DNA from: Penicillium oxalicum
Taxonomy: Eukaryota; Ascomycota; Eurotiomycetes; Eurotiales; Aspergillaceae
Length of the DNA: 64,000 bases
Assembly (NCBI RefSeq): GCF_001723175.1
Contig: NC_064652.1
Location: 930,001 to 994,000 of the forward strand
Direction of reading: 5' to 3'
This document shows positions 1 through 10,980 of this stretch, in pieces. The notes beneath the pieces were generated by a model, which saw nothing but the letters and a program-made list of their open reading frames with translations, ran no database searches and was not told the origin of the DNA. The position numbers and the translations under genes are program-made. Every line of letters begins with the position of its first letter. The stretch's first letter is position 1.

Positions 1-29
1 ATCTGAAATCTACCACTGGATCATCCACA

Positions 30-514
30 ATGTACTTTTCAAACATCCTCACTGCATCTGTGCTCGGAATGGCCAGCCTGTCCCTCGCTCTGCCCCGAGC
101 ATCCAAAGTCCACCAGGGCAAACCCTTGGCCATTCGCATGGCTGGCGAAACTCCCAGCATGTCCATGTCCACACCCTCACCCAGTGCCAGTTATGCCCCC
201 ACGGAGACTGGCCCTACGGTCCCCGACGTTGCCCAGGGGACCTTGGTCGAATCCAACGCGGACGTTCCCAATCACGTCAAGCACATCAATCACTGCTTGG
301 AGCTGTGTTCACTAGAGGCGCAGACCTGCAATATTGCAATCCCGAATGATGATCAATTCTGGTAAGTCGTTGTGTTGTCAAGGCATTATTTTTTTGGGAA
401 AGGGGGGTTCTTCTTTCTTCCCAAATCGCCAGGCAGGGGGCTAACTTGGAAACTCGTAGTCGGGAAACGTACACGGGGTGCATGGAACGTTGTCGTCCGG
501 ATGATTTCCAGTAA
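30..514 (+). CDS. Small cysteine-rich secreted protein, two exons
   Basis: Exons 30-361 and 460-514 give 128 residues. The intron has a GTAAGT donor, a CTAAC branch-like motif at 441-445 and a TAG acceptor. Splicing replaces a read-through Trp with Cys and adds a conserved-looking Cys-rich tail. Residues 1-21 form a typical signal peptide (charged-neutral start, then Leu/Ala/Ser-rich core). A Ser/Thr/Pro-rich linker follows. The C-terminal third holds six cysteines spaced CX3C-X6-C-X10-C-X6-CX3C, a symmetric pattern that could form a disulfide-pinned helical hairpin. I do not recognise a named family. It is probably secreted, and effector- or antimicrobial-like roles are only guesses. The second exon is short (55 nt) and easily missed. 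Confidence 0.75.
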
Positions 515-2631
515 AGGAGCGATGATCGGGATGAAGGGAGATGGAAAAGAATGGAGGAGTGGGTAGGATTGGAGTCTGGTATTGGTCTTGCGAGCGAGCG
601 ATCTACTTCTTTTTTAGACAGATTTATGTGCGATGAGGAGAACTGGAAGTGAATGGAATAACACGCAATGTGTCTTATCATGGACTTGCCAATCAAAATG
701 TGAACATGTTCTGCCTCGTGAGGGGATGTATGCTACGTATTCACTCGATTTTATCCCTCTTTATGAGACGTGGAATACCTTTTTTTGCCGGGGGAGGGGG
801 ACAAGCAGCCTGCTTAGTAGGGAGTAGACTCGAATACTCATGAAGAAATATGGTGATTAGAATCTCGAGACTTGTCATTCTGCTGACATTGATATGGATC
901 TCATCTGCACGGACTCTGGCGTTTTGATCTCATTTGCAGTGCATGTACGTACTCGAAATGACCGGGGATTACTTTTACTGCGGCGCTCACCTTGACCTTC
1001 AGACATCAAGTTGGGGCGAGAGGGGGCTCCAGCTCTTCGGAATCCGGGGGATAGACTGGTAGGGTCAAGAACTCAGAGCCAAGTTTCTGATCTCTGAACC
1101 TAGCGCGGTATTTGGCAAAAGATCTGGTGATTCCAAGAACGGAAAAGAAGAAGAAAAAGAAAGGAATGAAAGAAGAAATGACCAGAAAAAAAGCAAGGAA
1201 AGAAGAAAAGCAAAGAAAAAGCTTGAATTTGGTATCTTGACAGATGGAAACCACAGAGATCGTGCTCGCCTGGTACATAGGGATGTCGATTATCCAATGT
1301 TGACAATCACCGACCCGCTAGGGGATATTCGCGTAGTTACTGAAAGAGGAGAGAAAGAGAGAGGGCGAGGCATGGTATTGCAGATCCGAAATTATTCCCG
1401 AGTTGTGTGCCGAAGAGTTCAAGAACCCCCCCCCCCCCCTTTTTTTCAATTCGAACCTCTCTCACTGGCTCCACGTGAAGATCTACAGATCCGTTTATTG
1501 TTGAATGACAGAGCAAGATGGAGGGCGAGTTGTCCGCCATTCGGATCCTCTAAACATGAGTCGAAGGGAAGTCATTCCATGGTTTCAAAGTCGAATGGAC
1601 TGACAGGACTGGCACTCTGGCGATCAGGCGGAGACGGGGCTCACGTGAAAAGTGAAAAGAGCCTTCAGAGTGGCCCTCAGCAGGTTCATTTGTCCGTCCA
1701 TCTGATCCATAATTTCGTGTCTGGGCATTCCATTGCCCAGACGATGCAGCGCAGAAGAATGAGCAACGGGTGAAAAGACAATTGCCTATCGATTGATGGA
1801 AATTGAGGTCGTATCTTAAGCTCACATGGAGAGTTTGATCCTAAGCAGTAAGCCTGCTCACGGGTCCAGTTTCAGAAGGCATTGTTGAGGGAAAACGTTG
1901 TCTCGTGTCTCTAAAATCTGACCGCAGACAATCTCTCCACACGTCAACCCGAGGTTTGTCAAAAGTGATACGTGCTCGAACCGTTACCAAGCACGCACGC
2001 GCACACATGCATACTCCCTTAGTCTCTCTCTCTTCCCCCGCAGGGTGTCTCTTGGTGGTGCTCGGGGTCGAACAAGTGGCTACGAGTCCAGGACGCACGT
2101 GCTGGGCTACCTCTCTGGATCGGTGAAAGACGCAAAGAATGAATCGACCAGCGGTACGGCTGATCCTGCACACGATACGTCGGGGATACTTCTGGTCTTG
2201 CATCCGGACAGAAGGCACTGGAGGTAGTGACGAAGTAGCCGGGACCCCTGATAAGCTCAGGGGCCCCACCCACAACGCCAGCAAATCTTCATTCAGCATT
2301 GGCCCACGGGGATCCCCCGCCAATCAACGGGCCCATCTGGGGCTCGTGGGCACATAGCACGCGACCACCAGCTCCAGCTCTATAGGAACGTCCGTCACGA
2401 TCCCATCCGGCATGCGATCCTCACGCCTCTGTCCGGCTCTTATAATCATGTGGACTCCTGGTACGCTGGCAGCCCATTGCTCCTTGGACACGGAAACGTC
2501 TCCCTTGGCTCTCCGGTGCAGTATCATCACCATTCCTATTCCTCCCCTACAAGCTGGGATTCAGATTGGACTTGATTGCACTCTGCGCTCTTTCTTCTTC
2601 CCTCCCCCTACCCTCTCAGATATTCGTCCAA
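515..2631. other. Long gene-free stretch, upstream of the bHLH gene
   Basis: No convincing gene is seen. Reading frames of 130-180 codons exist on both strands but have low-complexity or arginine-rich compositions and no recognisable domain. Visible structure: a 14-nt C run followed by a T run at 1426-1447; a CA/CG-rich patch near 1985-2010; and a 7-bp inverted repeat CCCCTGA/TCAGGGG at 2245-2251/2257-2263, whose arms are STRE-like CCCCT/AGGGG elements. The pyrimidine-rich stretch at 2588-2617 is typical of a leader just before a fungal start codon. Confidence 0.6.
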
Positions 2632-3856
2632 ATGTCTCGCAGTCGATTTCCACCTACGCCAGCAATGTCTGGGGAATTCACCATCAAGGACCAGCCAATG
2701 GACTGCGCCGATGCTTTTGCTCTGCCTCCAGCGGCTATGAGTCCGGGCAAGGGTGACTCGGCCAGTCGACGGTCCTCCCGTTCTGATCCCAGCTTTGTGC
2801 CTGCGTCCCCTGTGTCGCCCGAGATCGCCGCTCGAGGTCGATCAACACAGCACGCTCGCTCGGGAACAGGCACCAAGCGACCATTAGAGGACTTGGACCT
2901 TCCGCCTCCTCCAACCCGCACTCGGAAAATCATCCAGATGAAGCCCAAGACACCGGCGGCATCCAAATCGCCGGCAAAGTCCAAGGATGCCGGCAAGGCA
3001 GGGCCTCAGACAGTGTCTGAGCCCAGCCATGCTGCTGGGAGTGGCGCTGCCAGCGCCAACGTCTCGAAGAAGAAGCAACCGAGTGCCACCAGTGCCGCTG
3101 GTCGAAAGATTGCCCGTAAGACGGCACACAGTCTGATCGAACGGCGCCGACGGTCCAAAATGAATGAGGAATTTGGCACATTGAAGGACATGATCCCCGC
3201 CTGTCGTGGCCAAGAGATGCACAAGTTGGCTATTCTTCAGGTAAGAAGATGTGGACTCGGTCTATACTTTGGTCTGCGATTATCGTTTGTTCTGACGCTT
3301 TTTGCTTTCTAGGCCAGTATCGACTATGTCAACTATTTGGAAAAGTGTATTCAAGATCTCAAGACCAACGGCAATGTCGCCATGACCTCCGCTCCTCCAT
3401 CCCCTACATCTCCCGAGTTCATTGCCGAGACCGGTACAGAAAGTACATCGCACAAAGCACCACCACGTCCCCCCTCATCGACCTATTACTCATCGGCCTC
3501 GTCTGTGGCTTCTCCTGAAATCTTGCCACCCACCACACATCTACGACACCTCCCCATCCTTCTCGCCCCGCACCAGGATACCTTCCATCCAGACGATTCC
3601 CGACGCTCCATCTGTGCTGCCGAGCCCTGCTTTGGGTCCCAGCTATGCGCCCATGGACAAAATTCATGATCTCCAGGGAATCGATCATGAGGCCTCGGCC
3701 GCACTACTGATGTTGACCCGTGACCGTCGTGGGACAGCCGACTCCATCAGTGAGAGCTTTTCGGGGAGTACGACGCTGGCCACTACGGACAAGCGAATGA
3801 GCCTTGACTCTCAACGGAGGAAAGGGATGAGTGTTCGAGACTTGTTGATTTCTTGA
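2632..3856 (+). CDS. bHLH transcription factor, apparent frameshift in the C-terminal part
   Basis: Exon 1 is 2632-3240 and exon 2 begins at 3313 after a 72-nt intron (GTAAGA...TAG) that splits the bHLH at the start of helix 2. The basic region near residues 160-176 carries the His-Glu-Arg triad (HSLIERRRR), the signature of factors that bind CACGTG E-boxes. The N-terminus is Ser/Pro-rich. The bHLH and the following Ser/Pro segment read in one frame up to about 3540. The downstream end, with DHEASAALLML and the terminal GMSVRDLL, reads in the next frame from about 3542 to the stop at 3856. A one-base indel is the simplest reading. An intron at 3501-3576 (weak GTCTGT donor) would also restore the frame but would remove a Ser/Pro segment. 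The start was placed at 2632, after the CT-rich leader; an upstream in-frame ATG at 2566 also exists. Targets are unknown. Confidence 0.8.
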
Positions 3857-4391
3857 TTTGAAGCGGTGCAAAAGACAATGCCGCCCTTTTTTTTTGCTTT
3901 TTCGGTTTGATATGCGGGTATTTCCCATATGTGTCCACTATAAATGATTTATGATTGAGCCTCCCGGTAGGTTAGCTTTGGCCGGGAAGGATATTGTTCT
4001 GCGAGATATCCTTGGGCGTGGGACACCTACTGCTTGGATGTGTCTGGTTTTGATTCTCCTCCACAGACTGAAAATGGAACTTTTTGATGATTCTCCGACC
4101 TGTAACATATTTCCTGAATCCTGATAGACCCCCCCCCCCCCGTCGGGAAATAGTTGGTCCCCTGAAGACAGGGCTATTCCATGTACATCGTACTGATGTA
4201 GATGGCAGATTATACTCCTACTAGACAAAGTAGACATATCTCAACCTCATCCAACCATGGAAATTAACATCACTTCCCCCCCTCCAACACCGTCTCCCAA
4301 ATAAAAACCAAGGCTTCAAAGGAATCAATTAAAAGAAAAAGAAAACGAAGAGGGGGCAAAAAAAATAACAAATCCAACCCCCCCCCAAAAC
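3857..4391. other. Convergent 3' intergenic region
   Basis: This lies between the bHLH stop and the stop of the tail-anchored protein gene on the other strand. It is AT-rich with T-runs and a long C run ending near 4141. I see no gene. It presumably holds both 3' untranslated regions. Confidence 0.5.
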
Positions 4392-4998
4392 TCAATGACG
4401 CATAACCACAAAAATCCCCAAAATTGTCAGAAAAAACACCGAAAAGATCACCGTGCCGGTGACATAATGACACATTTTCTCACAACTGCGACGACGCTCG
4501 CGCCGCTCAAGCTGCCGATCGCATTCGGCGCAGTGCGTGTGGGCGTCACCGGGAGTCAACGGGGTGGCGTAGGGTGGTGATTGGTCCAAGGTGTGGTCGT
4601 CGTCGTCGTTGTCGTCGTTGTTGTTGTCTAATTCGATGGCGGTGGAGGTGGAGGGGGGAGTTGTTCCGGTGTTGGTGCGGTGGTGATGGTGATGGTGTGG
4701 AGTGCGTTCAATGTCGAGATCATCGAGTTGTTCGGTGATGGGGACACGGGAGTACTACCGTATGTGCAAAGTGGGTGGGTGAGTTTTGAGGTTCAATGAT
4801 CAGTCTTTTCATGTTGGGGTCTGGTGAGGGCATGTTCTTTTCTGGGTAGGGAAAAGAAGTCGAGTATGTGACTAGGGTTTGGATGTGCTTCGTTTGGATA
4901 CGTACGCCCGTGGACGGATTGGATGGTTGTCGGGAGTATAATTCCTCATAAGTTGGGACTTGATCTTGATCGTCTGGAGCGGGAACGAGAGCACCCAT
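4392..4998 (-). CDS. Tail-anchored single-pass membrane protein, fungal family of unknown function
   Basis: Exons 4998-4906 and 4754-4392 (phase 0; donor GTACGT, acceptor GGTAG) give 151 residues. The N-terminus is acidic and contains PTYEELY, a short Tyr motif common in fungal membrane proteins that recruit WW-domain or ESCRT-type partners. It is followed by a His run, a Thr/Ser stretch and an Asp/Asn run. A CxxC (HCAECDRQ) and a basic arginine patch come just before a C-terminal hydrophobic segment of about 20 residues ending VVMRH. The topology suggests post-translational insertion with the N-terminus in the cytosol. Related Aspergillus proteins carry the misleading label 'LPXTG-motif' in some annotations (from memory). 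No catalytic motif is seen. Confidence 0.75.
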
Positions 4999-5803
4999 TG
5001 TGACCTAGTGAGGATATAGATAGATAATAGATGGTATAGATGATAGAGATGCAGTGGAAGGAACAATTAACAGTGGTGAGGCATGGAAGGTGGATCAAAT
5101 TAAATAGTCAACAAGGCAGTGTAGACTGGATCTGTATGTGTCGGGTCTTATATATGGGCACATTAGGGGACGAAGCGACCAGGTGATCCTTGATGAAAGT
5201 AGGCTGTTTCCGAGGATGAGGCTGAGGCTGAAACTAGAGGCTGACGGGCGCCTGGAACGCCCTTCCACCGTCTTCTCCGCGTCTGATTGGGATTTGGGTC
5301 AACATGTGGATGGGAGGGACAAAAGTCGCCGGAGATAGGTCGGTGAGATTGAAAAGCGAGCTACGTGTAGAGGAGGGAGAAGAGACTTTTGAAACGAAAT
5401 GATGAGAGCTGCTTAGGTAGTTATCACTCTGGAATGAAGCAAGAAAAAGGACGCTTCCATAGCCCTTTCGGACGAGTATAGCATTGACCACAGAGCACGT
5501 GCACTGTGGAATCTACTTAGTAGGGGCACGTGCATTGGGCTGACCAAGAGACTCCAGCAGTCGGTAAAGATTACCACCATTCAGAGACGGAGGCTCCAGG
5601 GTCTAGTTTCAGTCTAGTGAGAAAGCAGAAAGCTTGATCCAAGTCACCGAGTGATTCAACGTGATCACTATGGGACTACAGGTGCTGATATAGCCTCAAT
5701 TTCAAGTCTCTCCGTCAACTAGAACCGCCTCGGTAGGCATCTGTGTACAAGGAGACGCGACTGGCCCTTCTCCCTCGGCCTCTTCATTTCCCCCTCTCAA
5801 TCA
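4999..5803. other. Intergenic; promoter of the tail-anchored protein gene
   Basis: No gene is seen. It holds the upstream region of the minus-strand gene that starts at 4998, a purine-rich stretch, and the paired E-box element listed separately at 5495-5534. Confidence 0.5.
5495..5534. promoter_or_regulatory. Paired palindromic E-boxes (GCACGTGCA x2)
   Basis: Two identical 9-bp copies of GCACGTGCA occur at 5495-5503 and 5526-5534, with start points 31 bp apart (about three helical turns). The core CACGTG is the site expected for bHLH proteins with a His-Glu-Arg basic region, such as the one encoded at 2632-3856. They lie about 500 bp upstream of the start at 4998. The binding protein is inferred, not shown. 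Confidence 0.5.
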
Positions 5804-7335
5804 TCAAACCCAGCCGGACGGCGAAGGTGCGCGATGTGGCATATCTCCAGAGTGCGGTGCCTTCCGTGACGAGATCGAGATGGTGGTGGTAATCACTGGA
5901 GCAGACACATGTGAGAAAGGACGTCCACTCGATGGATCACTGTCCCCTCGAGAAGTCGGCAGACGGCGTGATCGGCCCTGGGATTGACAGAATCGCGGAG
6001 TGAATGGGCGAATTAGCGGCCAAACAGGGGGAATGGACATGGTGATGAGCACGATCCATTCTTCGACTTCGCCCCAGCGAAACAAGGTCCCCACGCCATC
6101 TGAAAAGATGCACGCGCAAGAGTCAGAGCGAGGTGATTAGAGCAATATGGGTGGAGCCATCAAGATGGAGGAAGAGAAGAACAGAGCAAAATATATCTAG
6201 ACTTGTTCATCTCCAAGGGACACTTACAGGTCGGATCCGCGCCGAGTATTAAACTTGCGGCCCATGTACGCACGAGCGCGGCGACACCCGCAAAAACACC
6301 ACAGCCCATGAGGAAACTGAGGCCCCATTTCAACGTGCGATCAATGCGAAGTGGAGCCAGCATCGTGATGGGAATACTCGCCAGAAAGAAATCCGATAGC
6401 GCGGCCACCGCACCGGCAAAGTACGTATAGTAGACGCTGATGCGAGGATCGCAATCATTCTGTCGCGATGGATCCCACAGCGCCTTTGGGGGATCACATT
6501 GGAACCAAGGGAGTACGATCTGTGGGATGTTCAAGATGGTGTTTAGGATGGCGACAGCGATCAGACATCGGCGAATCTTGGGATCTACATGAAGATGGGG
6601 CCCGAGAAAGGGAGAATGGTCAATGATCGCAACCACTTGATGTAGAGAAGACTGAACAGACCGGTGGCTGTCCTACCGACTTGTCAAGTCAAGTAAAGTT
6701 GACAGCTTCCTTGACTCAACATGGAGAGAGAAAGAAAAAAAAAGAGAGAAAACAAAAGGCATCGATGCGGTGGACTTACTACCCTGTGAGTTCATCTCCA
6801 TCAAGAAAGCTGCGACAGCCACCTTGCCCGTGGGTATGGCCATATTGAAGAAGAAGATGGTGATCCATGTGAACAGCAGATAGTTGTTCAGCTCCCCAGC
6901 TTCGACGATGAGCTCGAGATGGTTGCCAAGTCCGTGAAGAATAGCGATCACGCTAAAAGTCTGCGTGATGGCAGTGAGAAGCTACACGAGCAAGCATTCG
7001 AATTAGCGCCTGGTGTGATTTGAATTGCCACGCACGACAGTCAAGAAAAGAAGAGAAAAGAAGAACAGAGAGGGCAGAGAAGAAAAGAAAAACACCCGCC
7101 AAAATGAGACAGACATCAGGCGCACATCGAATCATCGCAACCCAAACCAACATACCCAAGCGATCAAAGCCAGAATTAGAGCGGTCGTTCCGAATTTGTT
7201 GATTCGCAGTCGGACATAGACTCGGAGTATCATGAAGATGGTGGCCACCGATCCCAGTCCCAGTCCCAGATGCAGATCGGCCGGACCACGTCCTCCATAG
7301 GCCGGATAATCATCACGTAGACCCATTCCAAGCAT
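5804..7335 (-). CDS. Fungal rhodopsin-domain seven-helix integral membrane protein
   Basis: Exons 7335-7156, 6981-6780, 6584-6228 and 6099-5804 give 344 residues with all phases consistent. The family's N-terminal DDYPAYGGRGPA block is followed by hydrophobic segments consistent with seven helices: the first in exon 1, two in exon 2, three or so in exon 3, and the last in exon 4 with LFRWGEVEEW just before it. This is the fungal rhodopsin-domain family. Some members (PTH11-like) act as surface receptors, but this protein lacks the extracellular CFEM domain seen in classical PTH11. There is no retinal-binding Lys context, so it is not a photoreceptor. The C-terminal tail after the last helix is Arg/Ser-rich and likely cytosolic. 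Ligand and role are unknown. Confidence 0.8.
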
Positions 7336-8069
7336 GAAGTAGCTGGTTGAAAGGTGTAATATGGCCTCGCAAACGATGGACAGCCTGGGGAATTGTTGTC
7401 TCTCGTGATGGCGTTGACCGAGGAAAAGCCAGCTTCCCTAGGCAGTTGGCACAGGCCTCGTCCAGTCGGAATTCCAATTACACACCGGACGAGTATGAAT
7501 GCTGCCATCACTACAATTCTGACTCTGACTGAGAAGTACCGGGGGAGCAGCAAGTGACTGGAGTAGACACTTGTAGAAGTGGGTGGGCTGGTCGGTTCAT
7601 TGGAGCATGAATTCGCACTGGAGATGCTGCAGAATCAAATGAACCGTATCTTCAGGTGGTAATGACAATTTTTTTTTTGCATCAAGATTCTCCTGTCTTG
7701 CAAGATCATCCTCTCACGCTCTCTTACTAATGGAGATGTGGTAACACTTGTGTGTCTAGTCGGGATCTTTTGGGACTCTCAACAAAGCGCAACGATTGGT
7801 CATTTCAAGTCGATCCATGGTCAGCGGTACGACGATACTATACGTCCATCCTACAACCAGAGATGGAATTGAACGTAGTCTTAGTTCAAAATAGCGGTCC
7901 CTGGCTGCAGATCATTATCATGACTATGAGGTCCAAAATAGCATGTTTCTGACCTTTCTATTATCGAGGCCTCTCCAACACGATATCCTCTTCACCCTTG
8001 GATATAGAATTCAGAATTATCATTATCACATTAATGCATACTTTTTGCCAATTCATGTCATCATCATCA
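7336..8069. other. Intergenic between the rhodopsin-domain and MFS genes
   Basis: No supported gene is seen. It should contain the promoter of the gene starting at 7335 and the 3' untranslated region of the MFS gene ending at 8070. A T9 run near 7670 is the only simple repeat noticed. Confidence 0.45.
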
Positions 8070-10112
8070 TTATACCTCAAGTCGCTCCACCTCGCGCTCT
8101 TCCGGTGTCTGCACCCCACTGCGATCATTCTTCTCATCCTCTTCCAACAACCGCTGGCAAAATGGACTATTTCTGCGAATCGATGGACCATAATACAGCA
8201 GTGCAAATGGAATCGGGATACACGCAAGACTTGCAAAGCCCAGCACCGACGTGGCCCACGACACTCCCAATTTCGAGTACAAGGGATCCGCCGCGAGTGG
8301 GAAGATGGCCCCGGCCACACTGCGCATGATGACCGATGATGCCAGTGCACTCGCCGAGTAAATCTTGTAAGCGTCCGTGACGTATGTTAACAGTGAGATG
8401 AAAATGGTCTGATAGGCAAGACCAAAGATCAGGCCGGACAGAACGGGCACGATCCAGGGGATGTGTTGGTTAGCGGACCAGGCCAGCCAGAACATGCTGA
8501 TCGCGAGGAGCGGGCCTGCGATGCAGGACAGAGGGAGCCGTTGGGTTTCGAAGCCGGTAGCCCAGGGGTTTCTCGCCTTTTGGGCCTTTTGAAAGATGGT
8601 GTCGTAGTAGAGAGTGAAGAGGCAGGAGGATGCGGCGCCGATGCCCACTGGAGAAGTGGTTAGATTGACCTGTTTGATCGTGACTGCGAGCTGGCCAGGA
8701 GAGAGGTTGAGACAGGCTCAGATCTGCCATGAGGTACTTACTAGGAAGGTATGTGAGAGAGGTCATGGCCACATCAAAGCCGTAGGTTCCTGCAGCGAGT
8801 CAGCGAGTGATCCCACCACTCGTCAAGGTTCATATCGGTAGAGAAGTGTAGGAGACAAGAAAGGAAAAGTGGGTAGGAAGATATACCTTCAAAGATGATC
8901 GGATACGCTTGAAAATAAAAAAACACCATGCTCCAGGCCAAAGAAACATAGATTGCCGTAAAGAGAATGATGGGTTCAAAGAAGAGCATCGTCAACGGAC
9001 GAGTGAGAGTCTGAGCAAGAGTGAACCCCACATCCGAGTGCAATTCCTGCGGGCTCAAATACCGCTTGGAATTGGACTCTTTGCGCAGTCTCCGCGCCTG
9101 TTTCTTGAGCAAAACAGGTGCAAATGTCTCTGTGCCATGCTCTGACTGTCAGTTCATGTGCTATACTGAAATCAGTTCCACGATGCAGGAGACTAAGAAG
9201 ATTTCATACCCGAGAGGAACAACAACGCAATCCACGTCACACCGCAAATAATCAAGTCGATGCGAAATGTCCACCTCCAGCCATATTGAACAGTACAGCC
9301 AGAAATGATCGGTCCAATGATAGGTCCAAAGCTGGATGCCTTAATTCGCCCTCCCCCTCCGAGTGGTGGTTAGCGATGCTGCAGCCCATTGACCAAAAAG
9401 ACAAAAAGGAAGACGAAATCATAAACTAACCGACATATACAAAGCCATTGCACGGCCCCGGCTTTTCATATTCGAAAACATGTCGGCATAAACACCACCG
9501 GACACGGTTTGAGGTGCAGCCGCCATCGTTCCACAGATGAGACGAAAGATCAACAAGGTCGTCCAATTTGGGGCCAAGGCACAGCCCAGGGTGCCGAGGA
9601 CAAAGACGCTAAAGGTCCAGACAAGAATCGGTCGACGGCCGATCGTCTCACTCAGCGGACTCCAAAGTAAAGGTCCAACGCAATAGCCGATAAGAAAGAT
9701 CGCAGTGGGCAGGACCTTTTGACCGTTGCCAGATTGTCCCATATCTTGCATGATCGTCGGGATTGCATTGCTCGGTAAGGAAGCCGATATCCCGCTGTTG
9801 AGTACTACAATGAGCCCTACGACGGCGTTGTAGATCTTTTTTTTCTGGAGATCATATGATGAGATGAGTACATAATTCTCAAAGAAAAAAAGAAAGAATT
9901 GGCGAGTCAACAACGCTTACAAAAGTCCAATTGGCTGGATTAGCCGGAGAAGTTTTGGAGAATTCGACCAACGTTTGGTGGTCATTCAATTCGACGAGCA
10001 AGTAGCTGGCATCGTCTTGGCTTATCGGAGCAAGTTCCTGACGCTCTTGCGCAATATGACTTTCAATAGTCTTTGGTATGTCATCTTTGTTACAAGGACT
10101 GGTCAGGATCAT
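8070..10112 (-). CDS. Major facilitator transporter, DHA1-type drug or metabolite efflux
   Basis: Exons 10112-9921, 9844-9431, 9339-9210, 9129-8887, 8789-8742 and 8647-8070 give 534 residues with every phase consistent. The start is the first ATG, 64 codons before intron 1. The soluble N-terminus ends in the family's NPANWTF-KKK entry to helix 1. Helices 1-6 include the motif A region SETIGRRPIL. A central loop (about 245-275) carries the basic LLKKQARRLRKES stretch, followed by helices 7-12. Length and layout fit 12-helix proton antiporters of the DHA1 group that export drugs, toxins or polyamines. It lies directly downstream of a Zn2Cys6 regulator on the same strand. Twin CGGCGCCG palindromes lie about 470-520 bp upstream of its ATG. 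The substrate cannot be told from sequence. Confidence 0.85.
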
Positions 10113-10980
10113 TGGTGATTCAAAAAGCAACAGGGAAATCTATGCGAGCCGTCGTACCTTTGGGGTTGGATACCACCATTTTGACCCAAATGAAAAGGAA
10201 ATCGCTTAACGATCAGTGGAAAAAAGATACTCTGATCAATGATAGTATAAATTCTTGGCCCAAGTATTTCATTGACCAGTCTTATCTGAATCGTCAATAT
10301 GGAACGATATTAATATTGTTCCTTTTTGAAACATGCTATCCAGCAACGCATTTCCAGCAGGGTTACACCTCCCTTTATACACACATGAGTTTTGAGGGAA
10401 TTAACAAAATTCTGCTATCCATTGAAGTGGAGCATGGGTTCGCTGCAACAGGAAAATTCTGAGTCACAGAAATCAACATACAGCGCCCTTCGCATCATTT
10501 CTGGTCGCAACGATGATGTTCGAGCCCTTGGATCAAGCGATTCAAGCCAATGGAAAGGAACAGCATGGAGGGATGGACACCCGGCGCCGGTCCGGCACCG
10601 CCTCTTGACGAACGGCGGACAACCGGCGCCGGCCTGGTCCCGTTGGTCTGGCGGAAGCGGCCGACGTCTAGACTGCGGGCCGTTGCGTATCGCCTGGACT
10701 CGACCAACAAAAACCTGCCAGTTTGAGAGGTCCAGATCATATTTGACAGAGAGAAAAGAGAATGGAAAGAAGGGATTGGGTAGCCCAAAAGTCGCAGCTT
10801 TTGTGCCCAATTCTCTCCACAGAGATGACCTGGCCTCGGCGCGTACGCAGGCATCGATATGGAAGTTGGTCAATGCCTAGAATCATGTACTGACGGGGCG
10901 GTGGAAAACAAGTGGACGGGAATAAATGTTTATTTTTTGTTCGTCATGACTGCTCAGTAAATCACGGTCTGGTATCTCTA
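10113..10980. other. Promoter region of the MFS gene
   Basis: No gene is seen. This is the only space between the end of the Zn2Cys6 gene (10981) and the start of the MFS gene (10112). It is AT-rich near the ATG and GC-rich at 10570-10690. The GC-rich part holds the twin palindromes listed separately. Confidence 0.5.
10581..10632. promoter_or_regulatory. Twin CCGGCGCCGG palindromes, candidate Zn2Cys6 operator
   Basis: The identical 10-bp palindrome CCGGCGCCGG occurs at 10581-10590 and 10623-10632, 42 bp apart (four helical turns). Extra CGG/CCG triplets lie between and next to the copies. Zn2Cys6 dimers bind paired CGG triplets, and such a regulator gene ends only 350 bp away. Assignment to that regulator is inference. 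Confidence 0.45.

Noticed and set aside
1237..1773. 178-codon plus-strand frame, and a 160-codon minus-strand frame at 1841-2323
   Set aside because: Arg/Ser-rich, spans a 14-nt C run, no domain, and no intron or promoter logic.
2245..2263. CCCCTGA/TCAGGGG hairpin as an RNA terminator
   Set aside because: Too short, and intrinsic terminators do not apply to fungal genes. It is more likely an inverted pair of STRE-like elements or chance.
10392..10880. Overlapping open frames of 150-160 codons on both strands
   Set aside because: They fall in the GC-rich MFS promoter. The mutual overlap and lack of domains indicate chance.
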